64,000 bases of DNA from Tamlana carrageenivorans (GCF_002893765.1 NZ_CP025938.1:124001-188000), one strand, 5' to 3'; shown: positions 42,658 to 52,751, counted from the stretch's first letter. Made by a program: numbers and translations. Notes: a model not told the origin generated them from the sequence alone.

Positions 42658-44871
42658 CTAATTACTAGACTGCAGTTGATACGAACCATTCATTCCTGAA
42701 ATTTCATCAACCACATCATAACGACCAGATTTATAAAAAGTCTTGGTTACCTTTTTAAATCTATTTTTTTTATGTAAAAAAGTAGACATATGAGTTTCTA
42801 CTAAACTGTCATTTTTCTCGTAAGATTTCGACTTAAACACACTGTCTTTATCATGATATGTGCCTTCAAAAATCAATTTATTATCCTTGTACCGCTTCCA
42901 TGTTTTAACTACAGAGTTTACTACCTCTACAAATTCTTCAAGTTCACCTTTATTTTTTCTAATGATTTCGCCTTCAATTAAAGCGTTTTGGTTAGTCTTG
43001 AAATTCACGTTAATATCCTCTTCATAGTATAAGTTATACTCCATATTTGGCTGCAAAGGCAGGTGGTTTTCTAAATTATCTTTGTCTAAAATATGCCACT
43101 TCATTGTTTCATCATAAGGAGGAAAAGAGCAATAATTATCGTTTACAACAATCTCAACAGGCTCTTGGTTTTCATTATAAACATAGGTTATCCCACTGCC
43201 GTTTTTCGTCTGTTTTAAAAGTGCTCCTGTTTCATCATAAAATCTAGTTTTATCGTTTACATGATCCTCTGATTTTACAATTACACCTTTATCATTGTAA
43301 TAATTGGTGGTTAATGGGGTTAAATAATCACCATTATATTCTTCATTGACTATTAAATAATTTGATGTGTTTTTTAGTTTATTATTTAGTGTAAAAGTTT
43401 CTTTTTTTGCTTTTCCTTCAAGATAGTTATACTCTAAAAAGGTATAATTATCCTCATATATTAAATATACTGATATAACTTTAGAGTTTTCAATTTGCAA
43501 TCTTGTAAATTTTACGCCAGACTCATTCTCATAACTATATTCAGACTCATCATAAACGTCTACGGTTTCATAACGATAACTGCCTGTAATTTTATTTTCT
43601 TCATCTACACTAAACATCATTTCTATTCCAGAACTTTCAGACCCCATAAAATAATCCCCTTTTGCTAATTCCACAACAGAATCGTTTAACGTATCGTAGA
43701 AATAAACAGGTTCTAATAAGTTTTCTAAATGATAAACTAATTGATTATCGTAGGGATCTAACGTTTTTATGTTTAAAGGAATATCGACCGTTTGAGAATT
43801 AGGTTCTGCTATTTGTAATTGGCCTTTATACACATAGGCTACATATAAATTATTATTTTCTCTGAAATGAAATGGATGAATGGCCTCATGCTCGGGAACT
43901 ATTTTTGTTACCTGCTTTTTGTTCATATCTAACTTCCAAATACAGGCATAACATAGTCCACTATTATCAAAATACAGTATTTCATCTACGGCGTCCCAAT
44001 CCATTCCACCGAAATTAGCTTCACACGGTTCTGTCCAAAATTCATGAGAAAAAGAAGGGAATTTATTAACACTTACCACAACTTGATCTTCTAAATTTTC
44101 CACCACCTTATATACAGGGTATGTATACAAAGAATCTTGAATTTTATGCCATAAATCAGCTTTAAGAATTCTTATGTCGTAGTCATTAAGAAGAGCTACC
44201 TCATCTGTATTTTCCATTAAGTTTACATGAGCGTTTGCGTTATAAGTAATTCGACTTACCTCATCAATAAACTCTGGTTTCGGTATCTTTATAGGCACCT
44301 CATTTTGCTCTAAATTATAAGAAAAATATTCCCTTTCAGGCAGTAGACTAGCGTCATCCTCATATTCATATGATTCATATGGGACTTCTTTATAATAATA
44401 AAGTGTCCCGTTCTTTACTATTAAATTCGTGTATTGTCTAGAAATAAAGTTTTCTGTGAAACTATTAATCATAGGTAAAGTATCAATGACACTTAAATTT
44501 CGACTTTCGTCTAAAACATACAAATAAGCGTTGTTATCTTTTAAATCATATTTTTTTTTATAATCATGTTTTATCCCAAAAAAACAAAACACCTTACCCT
44601 TAGAAGTGAGGTGTACTCTTGGATGGTAGTAATATTCCTTCTCTATAACAGATTTATAATAGGTATCTCGATTCCAGTACCCATCCACAGAACCATCTAG
44701 ATTTTTTTTTACAAAGTTTTTTGGGACCGATTGATTTGAAACTATTGGACTATTATCAATTACTTCTGGGGCTAATTGTTTCTTTTTTTCGCTTTCTTTA
44801 TTTTGCTCATTTTTACAGCAAAAAAAGATAAGGCTGATAAGCACCATACTTAATCTGAAACATTTTTTCAT
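42658..44871 (-). CDS. Large hypothetical lipoprotein (possible immunity or surface protein)
   Basis: A 737-residue protein with a lipoprotein signal (MKKCFRLSMVLISLIFFCCKN, Cys 18 or 19) and a Lys/Glu-rich linker. The middle (about 120-400) reads like a beta-propeller-type repeat of strands; from about 490, segments such as NYYNDKGVIVKSEDH, RFYDETGALLKQTKNG and ITYVYNENQEPVEI resemble YD/toxin_WG-like repeats. No family is assigned with confidence. It is the last leftward gene of the PAAR/effector island, 74 bp after the smaller lipoprotein gene. Confidence 0.65.
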   Translation of the reverse strand: MKKCFRLSMVLISLIFFCCKNEQNKESEKKKQLAPEVIDNSPIVSNQSVPKNFVKKNLDGSVDGYWNRDTYYKSVIEKEYYYHPRVHLTSKGKVFCFFGIKHDYKKKYDLKDNNAYLYVLDESRNLSVIDTLPMINSFTENFISRQYTNLIVKNGTLYYYKEVPYESYEYEDDASLLPEREYFSYNLEQNEVPIKIPKPEFIDEVSRITYNANAHVNLMENTDEVALLNDYDIRILKADLWHKIQDSLYTYPVYKVVENLEDQVVVSVNKFPSFSHEFWTEPCEANFGGMDWDAVDEILYFDNSGLCYACIWKLDMNKKQVTKIVPEHEAIHPFHFRENNNLYVAYVYKGQLQIAEPNSQTVDIPLNIKTLDPYDNQLVYHLENLLEPVYFYDTLNDSVVELAKGDYFMGSESSGIEMMFSVDEENKITGSYRYETVDVYDESEYSYENESGVKFTRLQIENSKVISVYLIYEDNYTFLEYNYLEGKAKKETFTLNNKLKNTSNYLIVNEEYNGDYLTPLTTNYYNDKGVIVKSEDHVNDKTRFYDETGALLKQTKNGSGITYVYNENQEPVEIVVNDNYCSFPPYDETMKWHILDKDNLENHLPLQPNMEYNLYYEEDINVNFKTNQNALIEGEIIRKNKGELEEFVEVVNSVVKTWKRYKDNKLIFEGTYHDKDSVFKSKSYEKNDSLVETHMSTFLHKKNRFKKVTKTFYKSGRYDVVDEISGMNGSYQLQSSN

Positions 44872-44945
44872 TTTCTTATTTTATTTTCTTTTTCAAGAAG
44901 CATTTTATATCTAGAAATGGCATGTATTCTTTTAAAAAAATAAAC

Positions 44946-45614
44946 CTATTCAAAATTTATTAATTGTGTTCCGTGGTGAACTTTCCATTTTTTTACAGAA
45001 AAGTCTATAAATATTTTAGAATCGGAATTTTTAAAACCATTATCAATTTTAGATTTAGGATAATTAGGTTTTTGATTCATTCTAATCGAAACATCATCAA
45101 ATCGATACCCTGAAATAACATTTTTATTTTCCCCTTCAATCAAAATCGATTTCATTTTTATGGGACCTATCCCGCCCTGACATGCCAATTCATAAATAAA
45201 AGAGATCTCTTTTATTCCATCCTCATCTAAATCTGTTATAGAAAAAGAATCTTTTATAAAATTAATACTGAAATCAACAGGGCAATCCCTTAAAACTTCA
45301 TGTATACTCAGATAAGGTTCTATCGTATTCATTTTCTCATAAACTTCAATAAACAACTCATCCTTTGTATTAAATGTTCTCTTTTGAGAAATAACAACTG
45401 CCTTTTCAGAATTATTTTCCATCCAACCTTCACAAAAAACCAAGTCCCCCTCTTTTGGAAAAAAACTAGAACAGAAACTTTTTTCATTTATTGGTTTTGC
45501 CTTTTCTCTTTGATATTCAGAAGAATTATTTTTCTTATTTACACAAGAATAAAAACTAATGACTACTGCTAAAACTATCACTTCCGTAGCTTGTTGACAC
45601 TTCTTCAAGATCAT
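44946..45614 (-). CDS. Lipoprotein of the M949_RS01915-type family
   Basis: A 222-residue lipoprotein (LAVVISFYSCVNK). DSFSITDLDEDGIKEISFIYELACQGGIGPIKMKSILIEGENK matches a family seen widely in Flavobacteriia that carries a DLDxDGxxE calcium-type turn; its database name mentions surface polysaccharide, but the function is unknown. Placed directly after the effector and the first lipoprotein gene, it may be an immunity protein; that is inference. Confidence 0.65.
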   Translation of the reverse strand: MILKKCQQATEVIVLAVVISFYSCVNKKNNSSEYQREKAKPINEKSFCSSFFPKEGDLVFCEGWMENNSEKAVVISQKRTFNTKDELFIEVYEKMNTIEPYLSIHEVLRDCPVDFSINFIKDSFSITDLDEDGIKEISFIYELACQGGIGPIKMKSILIEGENKNVISGYRFDDVSIRMNQKPNYPKSKIDNGFKNSDSKIFIDFSVKKWKVHHGTQLINFE

Positions 45615-45646
45615 AATTTATATTTTGAATTTTAAAACCATACGTA

Positions 45647-46627
45647 CTAATTTGGCGCTTGAGCATCTGTCGCATCCACATTCTTACTTTTACTGTATAT
45701 TTCTTCTATTACACCATTACTTTTTATCTGAAATTTTTCTATTTCTCTACTCTCTTTTGTGTTATTATTTAATTCAAAGATTGTAATTTCTAAATTTTTA
45801 TTTATATAAAATGTTTCCTCTATATTTCGTGATGGGACATTATAACTAATTTCAATTTCAGAAATGATTTCACCTTCTTTTACATTTATTAACGAGGAAT
45901 AAGAAGAGTCCCCAACCACATAAAAGACATAGGTTTCAAATTCTAATTCATTTTTTAACTGAATTATATCATCAATTTCATGTTCGTTGTATTTCAATTT
46001 TATTAAAGCAGAGATTTCACTGTATTTTTTCTTATTCGGTCGAGGAAAATTCTTTGTTGAATTCTGCAAATGAAGTTCTTCGTTATCAAAAGGCAAAATA
46101 ACAAGGCCACCATGAGATTCCGATGATCCAATTTTAGTTGATAAACCTTTACTTTTAGCTTCTTTTTCACTTAAAAACAACTGATAACCATCATCATAAA
46201 AAAGTAAAGCATTATCTATTAGAACGAATTCATCAAGAGGAAACTCGCAAGGCTTCACAGAATTATTAGGATATTCATTCTTAATAATTAATAATGATGA
46301 ATCTTTTATTGATAAACTATACTCATCATTAAACTTGTTTTTTTTCTCTTCACCTGTTTTAGCACTGTGAAAATATTTAGTAAAAGTAGTCTTTTGTTCA
46401 ATAATTTTCCCAAAACAAATTGTGTTCCCATCATCTGTATCAATAACTTTAATAGAGTCCTTGTTTATTACAATCTTAATTTTCTCATAATACTTTCTAA
46501 CATTTGAAGCATGATATGAAATTGGTAAATTAGAATTATCTTGTATATTAACTACATGATTGTTTTTACAAGAAAAACATATTATTACAATAAATAAAAC
46601 TGTTACAATCTTAATGCGTTGAGTCAT
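45647..46627 (-). CDS. Hypothetical lipoprotein overlapping the effector gene (candidate immunity protein)
   Basis: I chose ATG 46627 (MTQRIKIVTVLFIVIICFSCKN), giving 326 residues with a clear lipobox; ATGs at 46651 and 46681 extend further into the effector gene. No known domain is recognised; the body is mixed alpha/beta with many Lys and Glu. The start lies inside the last 17 bp of the lysozyme-bearing gene, so translation is coupled. Immunity proteins to cell-wall-degrading effectors are usually exported, so a lipoprotein at this spot is a good immunity candidate. Confidence 0.65.
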   Translation of the reverse strand: MTQRIKIVTVLFIVIICFSCKNNHVVNIQDNSNLPISYHASNVRKYYEKIKIVINKDSIKVIDTDDGNTICFGKIIEQKTTFTKYFHSAKTGEEKKNKFNDEYSLSIKDSSLLIIKNEYPNNSVKPCEFPLDEFVLIDNALLFYDDGYQLFLSEKEAKSKGLSTKIGSSESHGGLVILPFDNEELHLQNSTKNFPRPNKKKYSEISALIKLKYNEHEIDDIIQLKNELEFETYVFYVVGDSSYSSLINVKEGEIISEIEISYNVPSRNIEETFYINKNLEITIFELNNNTKESREIEKFQIKSNGVIEEIYSKSKNVDATDAQAPN

Positions 46628-48161
46628 AATTCCCTTTTGTGAAAATTTCATAATTTTGTTTTCTTCTAGTTTTATTTTCAATGTCTAAAAATTCAGTAGC
46701 TGCATCGTTGTATCTTTTTTCCTTTAAGGCGGAATATAGGCGAGGAGCTTTTCCTCTTGCTAAAAAGTATTCCCCACAATTATAAAGTAAGTCTATTAAG
46801 GCATCAAACTCCCTTTGATGTAATTTCACTTTCACATCTCTTTTAAGTGCTAACTCAAATTTTTTAATATCCTTTGTTAATAACTTGGTAGCTTCAATTT
46901 CTGTTAGACCATTGCTAAATTCTTGAGGAATTATAATATCTTCTAGGTTATCCCTTTTAATCAAATGACCATAACCAATAGTTGCATACCCGTTAGAATC
47001 ATTATAAACATTAGGCTTAAATTTTTCCCAATCTTTAATAAATTCAATAATTGAATCACTTGGACTGAGAATAGCTGGATCTATTCTCTCTTCCGAATTT
47101 GTTGATGACTCTGAAGAACTTTTTTCATATTCTCCTGACAACATACTTTTTTTATTTAGAGAATTTGAATTTTTACAAAAATAATCATCTACCAGATATA
47201 TTGATTCAAATCTTCTAACATCCATATGAATCCAACTAAAAGTACGATCATATCTTAATTCTCCACCACTATGGTATTCTAAACCTATTGGTTCTATAGA
47301 GAACTTATTAGTATCAGTCCATTCCTCCTGAGCACCTAAATATTTGACATAAAAATCATCTCTTATACTCCTCAAAGGTATTACGTTTTTCTTTTTCGCA
47401 TTTCTTATTTTCCAATCACCTTTACTAAACTGTAAATCAATTGCTTTACCTTGATGGTTTGTAGTTTTGTAATTTTTAAAACGACACCTATAACCTGAAC
47501 TTACGTGATCTAGTTTATAAGTCGTCTGCTTACTAAGGTAAAACTGTAAAGCTTTAACAGCAAATAATAAACTTCTGTGAATTCCTGGATATTCGTACAT
47601 ATGGAAGCCTTCTGATTTAGGCTTATTCTCCCTATAAGCACCTATACCTGTGTGATCCCCAAATCCGTCACAATTATTTAATTCTGTCTTATTTCTTAAT
47701 TTATTCCATTTTGTTTCACCCTTAGAAACACAACTACATTTTATTTGCCCCCAAAATTCATCAGAAATATCATATTTTTCAGAAAAATCGTCAATAGCTT
47801 TCAATTCATCCCTACCTACTTCTCCTGTAGGAGCAATTTTCATATAATCACGCTGAAACTGTTTTACTATAGCTACCGTGCGGTCTGTAAACTCATCAGT
47901 AGGAATATTTCCTCCAAAACCAGATAAACGAATATTAAGTTCTCTAACTATTTCTCCTTTATCTCCTTTTCTTAAAACACCTATTTTTCCATACATCCCC
48001 CGCATCTGCCGAACAAAACTATTCACATTAAAATGCCATAACATATCTGAACTTGGTAAGCGGCGGGTTTCGGCTTTTTCTTCTTGATATTTACCCTTTT
48101 TATATTCCTGGTCTAGTACATCCATATTCGCAACTAGAAAAGAATTACATTCTTCAAACAA
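46611..48161 (-). pseudogene. C-terminal half of PAAR-linked effector: peptidoglycan-binding, M15-like and GH24 lysozyme domains
   Basis: The 516-codon frame opens inside the IS end at a TTG; only codons from 48158 leftwards are native. Domains: PG_binding_1 (about 62-110, VLRKGDKGEIVRELNIRL, VKQFQRDY); M15-like Zn peptidase (SSGYRC about 221, NHQGKAIDLQ with H236 and D242, WIHMDV with H312); Ser-rich linker (345-357); GH24 lysozyme (375-516) with E379, D388, T394 spaced as E11/D20/T26 of T4 lysozyme. Removing the IS element and one 9-bp duplication fuses it in frame to 49477-51843, giving about 1295 codons. Cut off from its promoter and N-terminus, it is probably not expressed normally. Confidence 0.85.
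48150..48158. repeat. 9-bp target duplication of IS4-family copy B (partner at 49495-49503)
   Basis: TTCTTCAAA lies directly before the left end and directly after the right end of the 48159-49494 element. On the minus strand it reads TTT GAA GAA in the effector frame on both sides. Confidence 0.92.
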
Positions 48162-49494
48162 TAGCGTCCTAAACGATTAAAAAAGAGAAAGGAAATTTTG
48201 TTCCGCAAAGTTACCTTTGTGGTGCACCACAAAAAAACCTTTCTCAGATGATAAATATAACGCTGTTTTCTCAAATAATCACAAAATTAGAAAAGTCAAG
48301 GTTCAATAAATTAGTCAGGTTTCATAACACAGATAAACATCAAAAAGGATTTGACAGTTGGTCTCACTTAGTATCGATGTTGTTTTGTCAATTTGCGAAC
48401 AGTCAATCTGTTAGAGATATCAGCAACGGATTGCGTTCAGCAACAGGAAACCTGAATCATTTAGGCATGTTAGCAGCGCCTTCAAAATCTACTATAAGCT
48501 ACCAAAATAAACATCGAAGCTGGGAGCTTTTCAGAGACTACTATTATGTATTATTAGAGAGTTTAGGACAGCAAGCAGGAATGAAGCGTACTAATTTCAA
48601 AATAAAGTCCAAAATATTTTTATTAGATGCAACCGTGATAAGTCTTTGTTTAAGTTTGTTTGATTGGGCAAAATACAAGACTAAAAAAGGAGCTGTAAAA
48701 ATGCACACCTTGCTTGATTATGATGGTCATTTACCAGCTTATGTAAATATTACAGATGGCAAAACAGCGGATAATAAAGGGGCTTACGACATCCCGCTTT
48801 TAAAAGGAAGTGTTATTGTTGCTGATCGGTTTTACAACGATTTTGATTTACTAAAGATTTGGGACAGCAACGGAGTCAATTTTGTAGTCAGACATAAAGA
48901 CAATATTCAATTTAAATCAGTCAAAGAGTTAGAATTGCCAGAAAACAGGCATCAACACGTTCTAAAAGATGAAATCATTGAATTAACAGGCGCTAAGACA
49001 AAAGAGAAATATCCCAAAAGACTTCGCAGGGTTGCCTTGTGGGATGATAAAAATGGACAAACTATTGAGGTTATTACCAATCAGAAGTCTTGGACAGCAA
49101 ACACTATTACGGAGCTTTATAAGGCTAGATGGGAAGTGGAAATATTTTTTAGAGACATCAAACAGCAATTACACATCAAGTCTTTCATTGGAACTAGTCA
49201 AAATGCGGTTATGATACAGATCTGGACGGCATTAATTACCATTCTCATTTTAAAAGCGCTAAAAACACAAGCAAAGCATCCTTGGTATTTATCTAATTTA
49301 GTAGCCTTTATTAGATTAAATCTTTTTGTGAAAGTAAATTTACATAAATGGCTAGATAATCCGTTTGCAAAAGAACAACCACCACCCAATAAGCACATAC
49401 AAGGGGTTCTTTTTTGAAAATTCAAAAATATAAACTATTAAACTAGTAAAATGGTTGGATTTATCCTATCTAAAATTTATTTAGGACAGGATTG
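48159..49494 (+). mobile_element. IS4-family insertion sequence, copy B (intact)
   Basis: The element is 1336 bp with ends, read inwards, CAATAGCGTCCTAAA and CAATCCTGTCCTAAA (12 of 15 identical). One transposase reads rightwards, against the interrupted effector gene. A 9-bp duplication flanks it, so insertion was simple and fairly recent. Confidence 0.92.
48248..49417 (+). CDS. IS4-family transposase (DUF4372 type)
   Basis: A 389-residue transposase. The N-terminus (MINITLFSQIITKLEKSRFNKLV, DKHQKGFDSWSHLVSMLFCQFA) is DUF4372-like; the DDE domain shows FLLDATVISLCL (Asp), VADRFYNDFDLL (Asp) and the YREK motif YKARWEVEIFFRDIKQQLHIK (Glu). It is uninterrupted and probably functional. It ends QPPPNKHIQGVLF, which identifies the remnant at 9213-9328. 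Confidence 0.93.
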   Translation: MINITLFSQIITKLEKSRFNKLVRFHNTDKHQKGFDSWSHLVSMLFCQFANSQSVRDISNGLRSATGNLNHLGMLAAPSKSTISYQNKHRSWELFRDYYYVLLESLGQQAGMKRTNFKIKSKIFLLDATVISLCLSLFDWAKYKTKKGAVKMHTLLDYDGHLPAYVNITDGKTADNKGAYDIPLLKGSVIVADRFYNDFDLLKIWDSNGVNFVVRHKDNIQFKSVKELELPENRHQHVLKDEIIELTGAKTKEKYPKRLRRVALWDDKNGQTIEVITNQKSWTANTITELYKARWEVEIFFRDIKQQLHIKSFIGTSQNAVMIQIWTALITILILKALKTQAKHPWYLSNLVAFIRLNLFVKVNLHKWLDNPFAKEQPPPNKHIQGVLF

Positions 49495-51843
49495 TTCTTC
49501 AAATTCATCACTTGTTTTAGAAAAGCGGTTATATTTTTTTTCTAAGGCTCTTTTTTTATTTTCGTATTCTGTATCTCGATTGGTCTTTTTGGGGGTGTAT
49601 GGCGTGTTTTGCAGTTCATTCCAAAACATGAGGTTATTGGTTTTCTCTAATAAATGCTCTAACTCAGTATCACGTTTTTGCTCAAGGAGCTTTTTTCTTT
49701 CAGGATCCTTTTCCAAATCGATACCCAGTTTGTAAAACTCATGGGCTTCAGATTTAATCACTTCTGGGTCGTAGCTCCACTCGCTTTTGTGTTTCACGAC
49801 CATTTTCCCCATACGCTCAGATGCGTCAGGGTCGTGTTGGGCGCATAAAAACTCCATAGGAGTGAGCACACCATTACCATCCTGATCTACCATTTTCCAA
49901 ACCGCATCTACAAAAGCATCGGTTTTTGGGGATTTATGATAGTCTTTCATGGCGTAGACATACTCACTTCCTGCATCGTATGTTTCAAAACCAAAGTTTC
50001 GCCATATAAACGGATTGACATCTTCCTCATGGATATCGCCAGCCTTGACCCAACCGGTATGCAGATAATGTTCCTTCTCAAAATTATAGCTTTCTTTTAA
50101 AAAGTACCAAAGGGTACCTTCCTCATCGGTAATCGTTCTTTCGGGCTTACCTTTAAGTTCTATGTCTTTTTTAAATGTTTTTCCACATGCCTCTGGGGTA
50201 TAGGGTTCATTGAAATAAGTGTGGCTTGTGTCGCACTTTAGCGTGGTTTCCAGTCCGTTTGTTACACATTGATCAGCGTCTAATTTTAAACAGGCGATAT
50301 CCATCCAAAATTCTTGATTCCAAAATGGTGGTTCGATAATAATTTCCCTCAGGTTCCCATCTTTAGTATCATAATAATAAACGAAATCCCCTTTGTTTAA
50401 TAGGCCATTAAACTGTTTGTTAACATAGTCAAAACTCTTTTCTTTAATTTTATATCGCGTTCTATTTTTGTCACATACCCTATCCTTAATGTAAATAATT
50501 TCTTCTTTAGAGTTTTTGCCTCGATGTTGGGTAGTTAGGTGTTTTTCCTTGTCAATAACTCGAATTAGACTTTCAACCTTTACTCGTACATAATCGCCTT
50601 TGGATTGAGTGACACGAACAGGAGTTCCTGCTTTGATTTTCGTTTTACGCTTCACATAGGGTTCTAAATGGGCACCTGACAAGACCTTATATCGCAGAAA
50701 ATGGTCCTCCCCATCACCAGCACAATTATCCAATAAAGAAGACACATCGGTATCGGGAGCATCAGTAAATAATTCGACATGCGTGGCATATTTTTTTTCA
50801 TGCTTGTGGAAACCAAAAGCTCCCACATAAGCCACTATTTCTCCTGCTTTTACCGGAATATCACAAGCTATTATTTTATCGACAAGGTCGTTATCAACTC
50901 GTTTCAGTTTTTCAAGGTCACGAACTTGAACGTAACCGCGGTATGCCCTTTCTGAGCTCTTTACTTTTACCCATTTTTTGTCCTCAGATGCTGATCCTTC
51001 AATAATAACAACTTCGGTTCCTGTTGGTATGACATCGATACAAGCTAATTCATCAAGGTCCTTAATATCTATAGAAGACCTATCATAACATAAAGCTCCA
51101 TTTTTTAAATCTGAATTTAAAGGTGCTGTTTTAGTTCTTCTCCTGCCCGTAGTGGTATTCGTATCTACTCCACTGGTCACTTTATATTTGTCTGTTTCAC
51201 CAGGTACTAATTCTAAGCACTTAAAATAAATATGAAGATCGTTATAAGTGGTATTAGAAAACGGATCAGTATAGCTAAAACTGTAATATTTTCGTTCTTT
51301 TTCAGGATGTTTAGCGTTATAGTTAACTGCCCAACCGGCTAATAATTCATCACTGTTTCGGGTAACTACATGGTTTTTGGGAATCAGAACTGTTTCTGGT
51401 CCGCGTTTCTCAACCTTTTCAGATATAGCCGAACGCCCTCGCACGCCTTTTGGCGTGTTAGCCGATTTAATTTTTGTTACTTTTTTACTTATGAAATCGG
51501 GAATCTCCAGATTATGAGTTTCAATATCAAACTGACAGGCCGTGTGATGATATAGACTGTAGAAGGTGAGTTCATGACCTTTCGGACTCTTATACTCATG
51601 TTGCATTAAAATAAACCCATTGGAATAGGTCTCCGGACGTTCATGTCCGCTTTGCAAATATTCAGAAGGCAGCCTGAAAGCAATAATTCGAGCATCACTA
51701 ATAGCCACTAAAGCAGTCAATGGTGTTTCAACATGAACGCCACCATGCCACGTATTATAAGAACTTAGCGGATAATGACCAAAAGCACTAGAAGTTTTAC
51801 GCTGATCTAAATTACTGTCTTTTTCGGGGTAAAAAAATGTCAA
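49477..51843 (-). pseudogene. N-terminal half of PAAR-linked effector: M23-like, SH3-like and EF-hand domains
   Basis: 788 codons, of which the last five are IS sequence; the native frame continues at 48149. Residues 20-100 and 335-360 resemble a split M23/LytM fold: WHGGVHVETPLTALVAISDARI (HGGVH in place of HxGxD), FYSLYHH, and VAYVGAFGFHKHEKKYATHVELF near the usual HxHFE end, so key metal ligands look altered. SH3-like segments lie at 273-310 and 383-415 (GTPVRVTQSKGDYVRV). An EF-hand loop, DQDGNGVLTPME, starts at 653. No signal peptide, as expected for cargo loaded on a PAAR tip. The gene begins 17 bp after the PAAR gene, in the same operon. Confidence 0.82.
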
Positions 51844-51860
51844 GAGTAAATTTGTAAGGA

Positions 51861-52340
51861 TTACACACTAAAACCAAAATCACCTAAAAACCCATGTTCT
51901 TTGGCTTCATTTTGATTTTTCTGCTGTTCTTTTGTTGCTACTTTTACCTGTTTTCCGTGGCCTGTTAATACCGACAAAGTGCGTTCTGAAAGTTTAATAT
52001 CAGGAAGTTCCATGCGATCAACTGGAGCCAGACGCTTTGAAGGACTTCCTCCCGAATTGATAATGATATTCGCTTCTCCAAGGCTAATTGATCCGCCATG
52101 AATTGTATTACTACCCATTGTAGCCACTGGCATACCGTTAATAAAAACATTCGATTCCCCACTAATAATAGTATCAGGCGGACCAGTACAAACACAGGTA
52201 CTGCCTACTGTAGCGATGGGTTTTCCGTTGGCTAGTACGTTGGGTGTACCTTGTGATATTGGCCCTCCTACATGAGGTACCGTTCCAGAGCACATGGGGC
52301 ACACGTGCATACTTCCTATAGTGGCTATTGGTCCAGGCAT
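51861..52340 (-). CDS. PAAR-domain spike-tip protein
   Basis: A 159-residue protein: GPIATIGSMHVCPMCSGTVPHVGGPISQGTPNVLANGKPIATVGSTCVCTG and FINGMPVATMGSNTIHGGSISLGEANI form the repeated beta-hairpin prisms of PAAR proteins, with Cys/His for a metal at the point. A 60-residue C-terminal extension (KLSERTLSVLTGHGKQVKVATKEQQKNQNEAKEHG) may carry the effector. PAAR proteins cap the spike of type VI or related contractile secretion systems. No Hcp, VgrG or sheath genes are in this window, so it is an orphan tip-effector module. Confidence 0.88.
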   Translation of the reverse strand: MPGPIATIGSMHVCPMCSGTVPHVGGPISQGTPNVLANGKPIATVGSTCVCTGPPDTIISGESNVFINGMPVATMGSNTIHGGSISLGEANIIINSGGSPSKRLAPVDRMELPDIKLSERTLSVLTGHGKQVKVATKEQQKNQNEAKEHGFLGDFGFSV

Positions 52341-52356
52341 ATTTTAAAAATTTTAC

Positions 52357-52364
52357 CAAATGTA
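52357..52364 (-). promoter_or_regulatory. Candidate -7 box of the PAAR/effector operon
   Basis: On the minus strand TACATTTG matches TAnnTTTG exactly, 16 bp before the PAAR start codon. The -33 region is AT-rich without a clear TTTG. Confidence 0.4.
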
Positions 52365-52524
52365 GGAAAATATTTATTAAAATTAAGTTTTTTCTTAGGG
52401 TTTAGGTTCTTCAGTCGGGGATGCCTTGTTGAATGGGAATGTCATGCAGAAGGTAGGAAGGTAACTTTCTCTATAACCCCTCAAGTAATAAAAACATATC
52501 TATTCGGTACAGCTTTGCCTAGGA

Positions 52525-52740
52525 ACACCCCCAGCCCCCTCAACGGGGAAATGAGCTTCGTTTCCAGTTCAGCTCGATTGTGCTGATTAAACTAAAGCCC
52601 TTGTGTGTCTGTGTGTGTTGCTTTGTGATGCATTGTGTAAATGTTGAGTACACTTGTCATGCAAAATGTAGTGGAGCTTCTGTTGGAATAACACCCCCCT
52701 GCCCCCTCGAGGGGGAATGAGTAACGTTTCCTGTTCAGCT
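52525..52740. repeat. C-rich intergenic repeat, copies 2 and 3
   Basis: Two units at 52525-52574 and 52690-52740 share ACACCCCC, CCCCCTC, a GGGGAA(A)TGA core, CGTTTCC and GTTCAGCTC with the copy at 24585. They lie in the 52365-52751 gap that has no gene and forms the right border of the PAAR island. Confidence 0.7.
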
Positions 52741-52751
52741 CTTTTACAAAA

